This document shows, piece after piece, positions 35,554-48,240 of a stretch of DNA of 64,000 nucleotides (positions are counted from its first letter, which is position 1; each line of letters starts with the position of its first letter). This stretch comes from Sclerodactyla briareus (lineage: Eukaryota; Echinodermata; Holothuroidea; Dendrochirotida; Sclerodactylidae). The DNA lies in assembly GCA_026419785.1 (NCBI GenBank), contig JAODTK010005551.1, positions 1 to 64,000 on the forward strand, read 5' to 3'. A program made the position numbers and the translations under genes. The notes below the pieces were generated by a model. The model ran no database searches. It saw nothing but the letters and a program-made list of their open reading frames with translations, and was not told where the DNA came from.

Positions 35554-37547
35554 TTGGTGCAGTGGATGTTTCAGATTCGTTTAAAAAGGGGTCATTTTTT
35601 CTTTCAACCAGTTATCAAAGTGTTTTGTATATTTTCTTTTCATCTATTTATGCACAATAGCCCGCGGGTGGCTATCATATTCTGAACACAAGATCTGGAA
35701 ATCTGTCTGTAGTTAGAATTCTTCCTTAAAATGGAATATAAAAGCTACACAGACTCGGCAGAAGTGTCGCGATAATTTCGGATATTTAGTTCACACTTCT
35801 ACCACCCCATCCGTAAATGTAATTAAGAAACATTTCAGTGATTTCATTCAACTACTTCTCTAAATTAGACACCAGGGACTGGAAGACTGTGTCCGATGTT
35901 CACGCACCTATACATAAATATAGGTCTGTCAAATTGTGGCAGTGTTCACGGAGTTTGATTATGTGGACCATATTCATACCCGAGCGCTCAGAAGGCCTCG
36001 TATTATAGTAGTGAAGTTTGTATAGTTGTATGACGGCTCCTTGATAAATTATACACTTATCATCAATATCACGCGTGGTATAGTAATGAAACTCTGGCAA
36101 TTGCAGAGGGAACCTGTTGGTTCTCAGTTGCTGTTAAACAAAAATAAAAAGCAGAAATCAGTCGCCTTGGCGAATAAGCTGAAACAAGATTCGTTGATGG
36201 GTAAATAATAAATGAGTACTTCCACTAGCAGCCGATTCCCATTATAATCAAAGCTCCAATTCGGACAACTTTACCTATCATCTACCGTTTACGAATGCAA
36301 GTGGAATATCTCAAGTCATTATTGATAAACGTTAACGCCATTTGACCCTCTTTGATCGAAGTTTTTTGGAGTAGGATAAGGAGGACGATTCGTCAAACGT
36401 TGTTGCTCGTTGTGTAATCACTGGTTCCTAAACGCTTAATTTTGTTGAGTAATTCACATGGCAACTTTAGTGCGACAGAGGATTATAATTATAAGGACAG
36501 ATAGTTGTATGGAACGTTGTTTAAAAAAAATATCGAAATGAAATGGTAGTGTAAAAGGGGTAATTTTGACAAGATGGGATCTTGATGCAGTGGTCAACCG
36601 GCCCCTATTCTACCGAGACACTTCAAATGTAGTCCGTGTGATATTGAAGAGTGAAAGGGAAATATGTACAACAAGATTATATAATGATATTGATACAAAA
36701 AAAGGATTATTTTTTTCATGCTGTTATGGTAATCAACCTGGCAAATTCACTACCAAAAGTTTTAGTATCGTAATTTTTGTTTACTCGCACCATGAGTACC
36801 AAAAGGACTCTCACTTGCATCAAATTTGATTTGAATGAGTCTGATGTTATGGTTGCCAATGTTATTTATTGTTTTTTAGTGTGCTTCCGTTAGAAGTTCA
36901 CTTTATTGACGATGAAGGTTAAAATCCTATCAAAGTTACCCCGTTTGACTGTAACAGCAATAAAAAATGACACGGAATCACAGCTCCTCGCAAAGGTCCG
37001 TGCTCGTTTTTTTTCTCGATTGCCGAATGAGATGATAATTGGACCTGCGTTGATGGGTGATGGAGGGCAGTGAGCTGGCTATCGAATGCTATGAGCACAC
37101 TTTCCCTTCGACCTCGTGACTGATCATTCAGAGTGCGTTGTCGTAACTATAATCCGTCTTGCGTTTGGAATTATTCGCACGCTATTGCAAACGTATACAA
37201 ATATGAATGTGTTAAAAACAAAAACAAAACACACGCCCCAGCCTTGTCATTGTGCATAAGCAACATTCGAAAAGATTAACCGCGATAGTGCTGTATATAT
37301 CATTTGTTGTAAAGGGATTGTGGCAAAAACATATTATTCCGATCACGCTTCCTCGAAAGGGCTGAAAAAAAAAAGAATGGACAATTTCAATTATCACTGC
37401 CTGTATATGTAGAATGTACTAACTGGAATACCGGAGTGAAAGAGAAGGTGAAAGGACTCAAACATGAGTCATTTTCCCTGAAATTATCATTTTTTGTATT
37501 ACAGAATTAGAAGGCAGATGGCCCAACAGTTTGAAAAGAAAATTGAA

Positions 37548-37559
37548 GGGGGGGGGGGG
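37548..37559 (+). repeat. G12 run
   Basis: Homopolymer within a purine-rich stretch (37,430-37,660) in the part of block B that has no clear match in A. Nothing else is recognised in 37,000-39,150. Confidence 0.9.
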
Positions 37560-40539
37560 AACGTGAAAGGACAGGATGGAACAACTATTAAAATACCTTA
37601 AGGGGGAATATAATTGGCAATGGACAGGGGGGAGGGTGGGGTTGAATTATTACAGAGAACTTGTGGTCCATGTAACAGAGATGAATATGGGAAAGCATTG
37701 GTAGGCTATTATAATGCTGAAGAGTGGTGTTATGATTTTTGTATCATCTAAACCTATATGTATGGGTTACCACTTTACAGGTGATTGCTCTCATTGACTG
37801 AGAAATGGAGACATCATGCCCGAATTCTAAGGTTGTGTTCTTGCAACCTAAGCACTCGGGAAGTACTCCTACTCAGGAAAATTACATTCGCGCGAGACAT
37901 GTTACCGCTCGGCTTGCATGGACCTGTTTTTCCACGCCACGGCACAGAAGCGTGCATGGATAATCTACCCCCCTTTCAACCCTGACGAGGCCACAACCCC
38001 CCATCCTCATACCGTTAACCTCTGGCCACACTTTTATTACCTATGTTCACTCATTTCAGTCATGTGAAACTTTCATCATGGCATGCTTTTCATTTGTTAG
38101 ATGAAATCATGCGAGAGACCCTCTGTTCAATTGATCATGGAATTGTAATCTATGTTGATTGGACCTAACGAAGGTCACAATTTCGATTTGAATGACACAT
38201 GTAGTTTCAGTTAAGTTTTTTACAGAGGGACAATACACCTCGATGCGTGAAATGCATTTTATTTAATATACAAATCGTTTGTACGCCCTGTTTTCTTTGC
38301 AGGAGCTGCTGTCCTAAACAAGTACACTCCACACACAGGTTTAGGAATTAAACTTTTTAAATGCTAATATGGTCAAATGTATATGGTTCAATTGCTATGA
38401 TTTAAATATTACACGGTATAGAGGATACCGCGTTTTAAAGCTTAATAAAACACCTTAATATAAAACGGTGAGGATAGTCATTGTCGCATTTAAATTTGCC
38501 AAAAATCACGGGTGGTTTCTGCCGAAATTTCCAACAATTATAGCCATGAAAGAATGGCAGATACTGATAGAGACGCATCCGACAGCACTTCCCATTAGTG
38601 ATTGTTCGGAAGCATGTCAAAACGCAACTGAGCATATAAGGCATTCTGGAAGAATTGCCGGAATCCTGACCTAATAATTAATTTTCAAATTCAATAACCA
38701 ACCATCGAGACCTAGCCGCTTCCTCGGTAAACTGATTTATCAGTAGCATTCGCCAATGTTAGTTAGCCTATTGTATGGAGTACAAATATCATATTCAATC
38801 ATTTAAGAAAAACATGAGGAGGTCAGATAGCAGGTAATCAGTTTGTGATTGAAAAGAGAAGGACAATACGTAGAGATTATGACAACATGACCTCAGTAGA
38901 CGATGCTAAGGAATAAATTCAAGCTTTCAGACAGTGGTCGTAACCCGCCATAAAAACGCATTGCATGACTGTAAAAACCGGCGCATTTGTAAGAATATCT
39001 TCTTACACCAGTGTTACAGTTAACCATATGGGCACCACACAGGCAGGTCAACGTTAACACTAACTCAGGGGCGAAAATGTTGTACCGAGTGTTTCGACGG
39101 ATGGGAATCGTAGGAATAATGCACTCAAGAAACTGAAAATTATTTGCAGTCAGGGAAAGTAGCAATTGGTAGGTATTCAGTGCATGATAAAGGTCCCAGA
39201 TCGCCTGGAGAGAGCATAGTCAGATGATTGAATAAACTGCGAGTTCATGTACAGAATCTATCACCATATCGCATGGCACGTAATCTAACAATAAACGAAT
39301 ACTAAAAGACCGAAGACATCGAGGAAATCAACAACGTTGGGGGGGCCCCCCGCTCCATGCGTACTCTGGCGGGGACACGCGTTTTATGATAGCCACTACT
39401 CCGACCAAACCTTACGTGCGGGAGTATATACGATTTTGGTTGAGTTGGATTCGAGTTCGTGAGCTGAAGGCATCTGAGAATCCTAAATCTACAAGGCGCT
39501 TGTTCTCCAAATTAACGCAGTACCAGAGAAAGTTAGCGCATCATAATTTGGTGGTAGTTGTACGGTTGTTATAATAGTACGGACAATGGAATGAGTAATG
39601 AGGCTATGGATACTTTCCATACTTTGACCACGGAGTCATAAGAGTCACTACACTTAGTATGCCCCAGGAAACGGAACCAAAAGAGATGATAGTGTTTGGC
39701 GATCACTGTGCCGAGCCATAGTCGAACGTCTTTGGCGCGTAAAGTAACGAGCGACACCTCGTATGGATAAACTGGGCTAAAGGTTTTAAAACTAAGTACC
39801 TGGGATGGATGTATGCAATCAATCAAAGTGGGTATGAAAAGTGTGATGCTGAAACTGTGCCATTCGAGCACATGCGACGTCATGAAAACCCCCGCCTAAC
39901 CTGCTTCTTTGCGAAATCACGGATGTTATGTTGGAGTAGAGGCCCGTTTCTTTATGTAGGCACCCACTGCAATGGTACTCAAAAGCTTCCGGGCAAATGT
40001 AGGTCCTGAAGTCAGTGATTGGTTTGAAAGAAATCTAGTGGTTACATTCGAGAGAAAAATCGCAATTAATTCAATGAAGGAGGTGCGGTACGAGCAGATT
40101 TGAAGTGCATCGAATGGGAATTAGTTCTTTGTCATGTGATTAGTATGCTCACACGTCTGGTTGTTCTCCCATGGGAGTCGAATATTACTCAGCTTCATTT
40201 TGGTGAATAAAGTGAAAAGTAATACACCGAGATACACGGCCTATGTCACTAACAGCTCATTTAAAACGGTGGCTAGGCTACGCAGACATCGGTCAATCTC
40301 AATATTCGCGTCATCGAACACTGTATCTTCAGACCTTGCCGTCGGACCAATGTATTTTGGCCGAGTGCCATCGCGGCGTTTGGTATTGCGGACACACAAG
40401 TTGGTTAAATGCTACAAAAACTCAGGCGTTTTACATGGAAATAGTGATTCTGATTCATTGAAGAATAAACGTCGCAGACAGGGACAAACTACACTCGCGC
40501 AAGAGGACTTGACAATGCTAGCTTTATATCAGTCTATCG

Positions 40540-40790
40540 GTAATTCGAATCCGCCAAGAAGGTGTTCCCCGAGTCCTCGCTGAGGAAAAAAAAGGATCAT
40601 AAATATACGAGATGCTTTTAGCTAAAGGACCACACGCTGCGAATTAAATAAAGGACAAGTGGAAGTCTGTGGTAATGGCAATCTTGTTGTGCGATGGTAT
40701 GTACAATGAATTGATTAGAAAATGTATGTTGAATGTGCTTCGGAAGGCAATGTACTTACAGGACAAAGTCATGTTTTTATGGTACTAGAG
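40540..40790 (+). repeat. Repeat M, copy in block B (~250 bp)
   Basis: The block B counterpart of 10,660-10,905, in the same order of landmarks. It is also related to the unit at 31,920-32,130 that opens block B, so within B the M repeat occurs twice, about 8.6 kb apart. Confidence 0.65.
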
Positions 40791-42498
40791 GGAAGCCTAT
40801 GTGAACGAACACAAAACAAGATGGTGGCGCTGACTTAACGGATCAGCTGCTTCCGGGAACGAAGTGATATGGTGGATTACCGTATCTTGCGGAGGAGGGG
40901 TTCCAAGACTCGTGTCTTTCGGCTGGTAGATACGTATCGGCAGTAACGGAGACGTGTGCAATCCGTCTTGATGTAAGAAGATTCAAAGTTCCAATACCTT
41001 CGAAAGACAGCCATGTCCCAAAGATATTAGAGTTTGAGCAATAAGAAAGCTCAGTTCAGCAGAATTTCAATGGTACCTCATAACCGTGAATTTGGTAGAT
41101 AAATTCATTAGTATTATCCATGAAAGAGAACAACAAAAAACGGGGATGCGAAAAAAACACTCAAATACCTTGTTTGGGGATGACCAGAGAGAACGTGAAC
41201 CCGTAAAAGTATGGGGATTCCGTGGTTGGAACCAAAGGCCCAGTGTAAAGCTTTTCGTATTAATTAAATGCGGATGAGAATCCCCAACCTCAAACCTTTT
41301 CGCCTTTAATATTTTCTCATTTGATTCCAAAATGTACGCTGACTTTGAAAACGGAATTATCTACTAACCACCGTACAATTAACACAGCGAACTACCCTAA
41401 ATTCCATTAAGAATGTTGTAACCCATTTTCCTATAATGTTTTCTCATAAAACTCCTGGTCAATAAACAGTGATGATCGGAACATACAAGAGATGTTTCTA
41501 TCCGTCATCGGCCGTAGTTGGGACCGATCAGGTTCCAGGTACGTACTGCGCTTTAATCTACTCTTGTTACTGGTGCGTCCCTAAAGGAGACGTTTTAGGT
41601 ACTGAGGAAGTTCTCTTCAAGGTTAGAAGTAGTACGTTTCGTCTTGCTCACGTATCTTAAGATGATAGTTTTGCGACATTAATGTAGAGTAGGCCGTTCT
41701 ACCTTGAGAACGCTGACGTCATCACAGGGTTCATTTAGTGAGACCTGTGTCTTTAGGAAGGCAATCGGGAAACATTAACACATACAACATACAAGTTTAT
41801 GAAGATCTGCCAACTAACTCTAACTTAATAATAAACAAAAAAACCCAAAACTAGAATGCGGAGTGTGGTTGATGACAGCTTTTGTTAATAGCACAGCTAA
41901 CCCCACCTCTAACCCACCTCTCCTCACACCCCTGTTCCTCTGTCCCTGGCCTTCCATCAATTACAAACTGTGCGCGCTAATCAACAGCCTGTAACGACCT
42001 CTTCACAGTCACAACACCATCAACACTATATATTCTCAGACAGTTCTTTTTTGCCTACCTTCTAATACGGAGGTAAATATGATATGGCGCCCCAAGCCCC
42101 CGCTTTCACAGCTGCTCGTGGGTCCCTGTACCTCTCTCATTTGGAACGTGATATACTTCAAGGCCCCAGACATCTATTACATTGTCATTCTATTACTTCA
42201 GTTCACGATCATCGTGGAAAACAAGCTCACTTCCGAGAATTAAGTGGCAATTCATTGGCAGTGTGAAGCGAAGTCAACTGTACTGAACTTTGATAGACAA
42301 AAAACTTTTCCCGTGAAGTGCCGCTCCACTTCTCAAGCAACTCTCTCATGGTCCCAATGATGCGTATTTTGGTTGCAATACTATTGTTTGTTACTGACGA
42401 ACAGCCCTTTTCCAAATTTATATACAGGAACACGCATCATACAGGCATGCTGACCTTTGTGATTGTTTCATTACTGAACAAATCACTTTAGTAAACGT

Positions 42499-42513
42499 GG
42501 GGGGGGGGGGGGG
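42499..42513 (+). repeat. G15 run
   Basis: Homopolymer lying in block B between the points where the block A LINE insertion breaks homology (B 42,356 to 42,619). Confidence 0.9.
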
Positions 42514-45500
42514 TGGAATTATACTAGCAAGAAATTTTGTAGTTTTATCTCATGCACATTCTATCCGTGCATTTTACAGATGCTGGTATGCCCCGGACAC
42601 TCGAATCTCTTAAACAATCGGTCTACACCTTTTGTAAGTTTTATTTCATATTCCAGTATCAACCATTGGCTGCAGGGAATTCTAAAATATTTTGTCTATT
42701 TACGAGGTTCCCGACCCAGGTGGACCAAAATAAATTGTGCAATAGGCAATGTTTTCTTTTTTGTCACAAGCACTCGCCGTCCTGGAGTTTGTGTGTAGTT
42801 CAGTAACAAGAATACACTGAAGGAGGTTTAGTCCCCGTTGATTTTCGGGTGATGCTTGCCTACTCAAGACAGTTCACCGACGGAAACGTCGCCTTCCATT
42901 TCCGGGGGTGATAATGTGTAAGAACGAAAAATATTTAGGCAATCCCATACTCATGCAAGAAAAGTTTTGTCCCAAGAGACTGCGAAAATGAGTTATTGGG
43001 CCTTGAGTATAAGTTCTGGTATCAGTCTCACACTGACTTTACTCCATCCACACCTGCTATCTAGATGAATTTGGGTGATTGCCCTTCATAACGTTTAGTA
43101 ACCGTTAGTAGCACCAGTGACTGGCACACCTGTGTAAGGCCTCCGTGTCCAACATATCGTTGTCGTTTGTGAGAGGGTTGTTTCCAGCGATTTGATGTAT
43201 GGCCACTTCTTGTAAGTCGCTTCTGGGAATCGGGTATTGGCAAGTCCGTGTATAATGGCTTTCGAATAAATTATACACCTATCACTATTTGGTATTTGTA
43301 TTGTAACTTGTTTATACGATAAATGGCATGGTCTGTAGAAGCAGACTGTTTCAATGTTGTCAAGCGATCGGAAAACGCGTCGAGATGATAAATAATAAAT
43401 GGGTTAGCTCCACTGAGGAAATAGCCTGGGTAATTTTAGTATAAATAAAACATTACAAATGTAGACCATATCTAACAATATCAGAGTTATACAATTTAAA
43501 CTTTCACCTTTGTTATTTTCCAAAAACGTACCAGTCCCGAGCGAGGGGGCATGACGAGTGCGATTATTAAATTGATTCATGATTTTACAGGCGTTTTGGT
43601 TTTTCCATTCCGTCCTCATTCATTTGGATTCGATTTGACCTTCGATTTTCGATTCCCCTCTACATCTTCATCAGGGGGTACCCTTTCGCTGCACCCCAAT
43701 GGCTACGTCAATGATGCTGTGTACAAACGTTTTTGATTGTTCTTTTCGACTCGTTTATGATTCATGGTTGTCGATTCGTCGATTTTCGTCGAGTATTGAC
43801 TGCTGAAAACAAGGCAATGTCTGGCGACTGGAATTGGTTGTCATCTGAATAGATATATGCGTTGCGATGGTGGTGGGGATTAGGACAGAGTGGGATCAGG
43901 CGGAAGAAGGACACAAGGGGAATAACAAACAGGACAGTCCAATCCGATGGCCCGACATCTACTGCAGTAAGGCGTATGGTTAACAGTCCTCACCGGCTTG
44001 GGCGTGTAGAAAATGGGAGGGAGGGCACTAGCGAGATGTGGGTATGGGTGAGATGGGTGGCTGGATAAATACTGCATAACAATTTTACGGGGAAAAGTCA
44101 TTTTCTATGTTTTAAATCATAGTATGTCAATAGGGGCGGGAGGCAGGAAGAATGGCTGAGTAGTATCAGTGACGCATTGCAAGCAGACATTCCGGTTTCG
44201 AATACCAGAGTCATCCCCTGGGGGCCTTGTACTTGCAGTTGCGATATGCGAGGTCATGGTCTTCATTCAGGTTGACCGCAGTGGATCAGTGCACGGGGTT
44301 TTTTTTCTGGGGGTTGTTTCAAGTATTACCATAAGTCTCGTCGTTGTCGGCTTTAGCAGTCACGTTGAACATGACTCCGCCGCTCCCCAAGGTTCCGAGA
44401 AAGTGGCAGATCCCCGAGTTTAATACTCGTCCTTCGGACGGGGACGTAAAATTGCGCCCCGGGAGCAGCTTGGTGAAATGGTTACACCCATGCTTCGATA
44501 TCATTGAGCACTAGTCGAGAAGAGAAGGCAAGTTATACCGGTGCTCATCCACGATCAATACGGGCCCGATTCCTTAATGAGCCTAAAACCTGCTTCCAAT
44601 AGCCAGTAGAGAATATCAAATCAAGTGATTGGGCAACTAATTTTCTCCAGAGAGACCGACGTTCCATACCACGTACAGTACCAGACGGACGGAATGAGGC
44701 CAGTCTCTCTTCGCTGATCAAGTCTCGCTAACGGCAATCCGTAATAACGTCTCAACAGTAATACAACTTCTCAACCGTTCAGAGTGGCACACGAGGATGG
44801 GTTTTCAAATACAGTTAAGATGGCTTCCTTAGGCCGTATCTTTAAAACAGGAATATGTTTGTTTAATTTACGTCATCGGCTGTTTGAAATTGATATATCA
44901 AGGACAAGACACACGTCCTCTATACCATGTGATTGGTCGTGCGTGGACCTCAGATGAAAGAAGAGTATTCATTACAAAACTGATGGGGAAAGATACATAT
45001 TCATCCTGAATATGACGGTATACCTCCATCTCCAGTCGGTTACATAGCCCCACATGGGCAAATCTCGGGTGCTCTTTTAGATTCATCAGCATAAGCATGC
45101 ATTCTGGACGTACATCTGATCACATATGAGACAAAATGAACGTGATTAGTAGCGTGTTATTGCGTATACACATTTCTAATGTATACCTAAAAGGCGCGTA
45201 AACATCAATGTCGGCATAATTGGAACCACAATTCAACTTTTCGCACGAGTTGCGTGATGAATAGCTATGTGCCTTCCACACATGACTTTGTCACAGGACG
45301 ATGTTACAGTCCATTTATGACGTTTCACATGTGTTATATAACCTGACTATTTCAACTTGCTACTTCCGTTGATTGATTCTGAAAAAGAAAAAAAAACCAC
45401 GTTTTCCCTATGAAAGAGATCAAACATTAGTGACCGCATCGCGCGGACAAAGTCGCCGTTTCACTTTCTAGTCATTCCCATTCGCTATACGTAGTTCTTA

Positions 45501-45517
45501 CTATATATAGACATTCT

Positions 45518-45558
45518 AATATATCTATATATATATATATAATATATATATATTATAT

Positions 45559-45633
<75 letters not shown>

Positions 45634-45655
45634 TATATATATATATATATTATAC
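45518..45655. repeat. AT-dinucleotide microsatellite (~138 bp)
   Basis: Almost pure TA repeats with a few interruptions, able to fold back on itself. It lies within block B and replaces the block A/C sequence found at 15,538-15,640 and 52,032-52,130. Neither A nor C has it. Confidence 0.93.
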
Positions 45656-48240
45656 TGGAATCGTAGTGGTTCCTATTTATTCTGACAGTCCACCAGAATA
45701 ACACAAACGCACTTTCGATGATAGGAGGAATGGCGTGCAATAAAATTCTTCACATCGTAAGTCTTGGCCTCTCCATAGTCAATCACAGGCGCTTAGATGT
45801 TGCAAAGTTAATAAATAGGTGAGGCTTTTGTCGAGTAAGAGCCGCAGAATTTAACGACAGATAAACGTCTTACGAACCACACGAGGAATCGGTTATTGAC
45901 GAGCCTACCGTCAAGTAACTCGCAAAAAGGTTCACTAGTTCTTCGTGTAGGAGGATTAATAAAAAAGTGTAATGTTTATATTGAGATATCGATAGATAGT
46001 AGAGAATGGAGGTCGAGGTAAGGTTAAGGTAATTGCGCAGGAAGTGGGGTCCATATGAGGTTTGAAACATTCTGGAAAGGTCACTGTACTTACAATACCT
46101 GATCACGGATAATTAGGCTTCCATGTATAGTCTTCAGATGTGCAGCTTGTCTATGAAACTAAGGTGGGTATCGTCTGCAGATAATAGTGACATGCGGATC
46201 GCCGAGAAAGCACTAGTGTCAACATTTTTCAAGTATTGGGCTAGTAAATTACGATGTGGAAATATAGGATACGCAGTAATATTTGCAGACAGCAAATACA
46301 CTGGAAGTGGACATAAAACCGTTCCTCAGAATTGCAAATACGAAATCCCGGAAAATCATGATCCAGACCTAACCTAATGCCAAGCATGATCTGTAATTAT
46401 GAATACCCATGAAGAAAATTTCAGATGGCGACCAAAAGATTCCAACTCCAAATGGGAATAGATCTAATAATGATTAGAAAAAAAGTATTGACTTGATACC
46501 TACGCGATCAATTCCTTTCCCGGAAGGCCGTGGGTAGATTTAAATGACTTGTTCATTTAAATACGCCAAGATGTACGTATAATTACTCAAATGTTCAAAT
46601 AATGATAGCAGTTGGAAAGCAATAGGGCACTTGTTTGGAAAAAAACAAAAGTCGTTACATTGATTCAGGCAGTCATAGTGAAAAGCTCCAGCCTTGTTTG
46701 TACCGCACAGTGTTTCGACTGTGACCAAACGGAGTCGACACACAGTCGCACTATCGCAGTGCAGAACAGAAGTGTCCGAGTGTTAAAAATACTCGATCGG
46801 AAATAACAATCAATGGTAGCTTAATTACATCAATGGTAGTCGCATAGACAATGGCTTAGACAATATCGAACTCCTATCCCTAGATGAATTATCAAAGTGA
46901 CAGTCAATGTGATGAAATTTAATCGATTTTGTGTGGTTATTTATAGAACATGAAGACAATAACAAAAAAACGAACTCAAAGTCGATTGAATATCCAAGTA
47001 TATGATATGATATTATAGCAATAGAAGTTATGTAAGCCTATTGTCAGTGTAGTTTATTCTACATGCATTCGTGCCAGCGGAATACCCTGAGGTATACTTG
47101 TGACCTTGCAAACTTTTATCAATAGACAGTGGTCTATTGCGTGGACCCGCTCTCTCAACAACCACATCTTTGTTGGTTTCAACAGAATTAATCGAGGTTT
47201 TAGCTAATGCGGTGTATACTAATTGATGAGGCTATTCTTGATGCATTTGTCCAGTATTGTTGGTTACGTCATTATGAGAAGTTAAATTCAGGAGGATACA
47301 CACATGTGTCTATCAATGACGAAGAAGAGAAAAAGGAACCAGTCAATATGAGCTTGCCGCCCTCGGTCTGCAGTGTAATTTAGGATTTATGCCGCCAGCC
47401 GCAGGCAATCCTAATGCAATCTAATATTTATTAACTCGTCCACCTTCGTAATAAACTGTGGAGGTGTCTCGCTTCAGCTAGGAACATTCATTCAATTCAC
47501 ACAAAGATCGAATCGTATAATCCGTGGGGTGGATCGTCCTGATAATAATATTCTACTTAAATCAAGGAGTACCTTATTGCCCTAGGGTTATAATTTCTGG
47601 TTTTTAATGAGCCTTGCATATACTTAGGATAGTAAATGAGGAATTCGCAATCCCTGTGTATCCTGTAACTAATATTTGTATGTTATGGTTTCCTCTTTCC
47701 TAAATTGAGAGCGATAGACTCGCTGGCGATTAAATAGTGACAAGATCAATAGATAGGTTGCAATCGGGGAATATACCTGGGAGGGGAAGGTTTTTCTAGT
47801 GTAGTTGAAAAATAAGGCACAATGTGAAGTTAGCAAGTTTAGCAACGGCATTCTCTCCTCGTCGATTACCTTTAGCCATTTTTATATTCATTCAGAAGTT
47901 ATGGTAACACACATTGGCATACGGGCATCGTTATGAAATATTCAGCGGGAGAAGGAGAATGATCTAGTTGTGTTTCGTATCGCGGACAACAACAAGTATA
48001 GTTCCGTTTTCTGGGGCGTTTAGCGTGTACGGATTTAGAAAGGCAGACGGATGCCTCGATATTGTTAAAGGGTAATGAATCCGCAGTGTCATTATTGACG
48101 TCATTGTCAAGATACACGAGAAGGTAACGCCCCCATCCTCCTCTCGCCTTGACGAGTGTCGGATCGGAAAAGAAAACCATGCTTTTACATGGAGAATCTC
48201 CAGACACACCAGTAATATTTCGAAACTCTGTATAGATTCA

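Larger units (their letters stand above)
31920..48240 (+). repeat. Segmental duplication block B (paralogue of block A)
   Basis: The second, shorter copy of block A, in the same orientation and about 26-32 kb downstream. It lacks A's insertions at 3,030-4,740, 12,693-13,346 and 16,180-19,905. It carries its own extra sequence, including about 2 kb around 37,000-39,150 and an AT microsatellite at 45,518-45,655. The stretch 39,310-40,500 does not align to A, where the RTE-like element sits instead. I see no real gene inside. ORFs up to 140 codons exist but are not conserved in block A. Confidence 0.83.

Noticed and set aside
40161..40583. 140-codon plus-strand frame in block B
   Set aside because: Its last part is repeat M, which is not open in the other M copies; no motif was found.
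31920..48240. Treating block B purely as the alternative haplotype of block A
   Set aside because: Divergence and multi-kilobase structural differences are large, and a third copy (C) closer to A exists nearby. Not excluded without read depth, so it is kept as an alternative in the findings.
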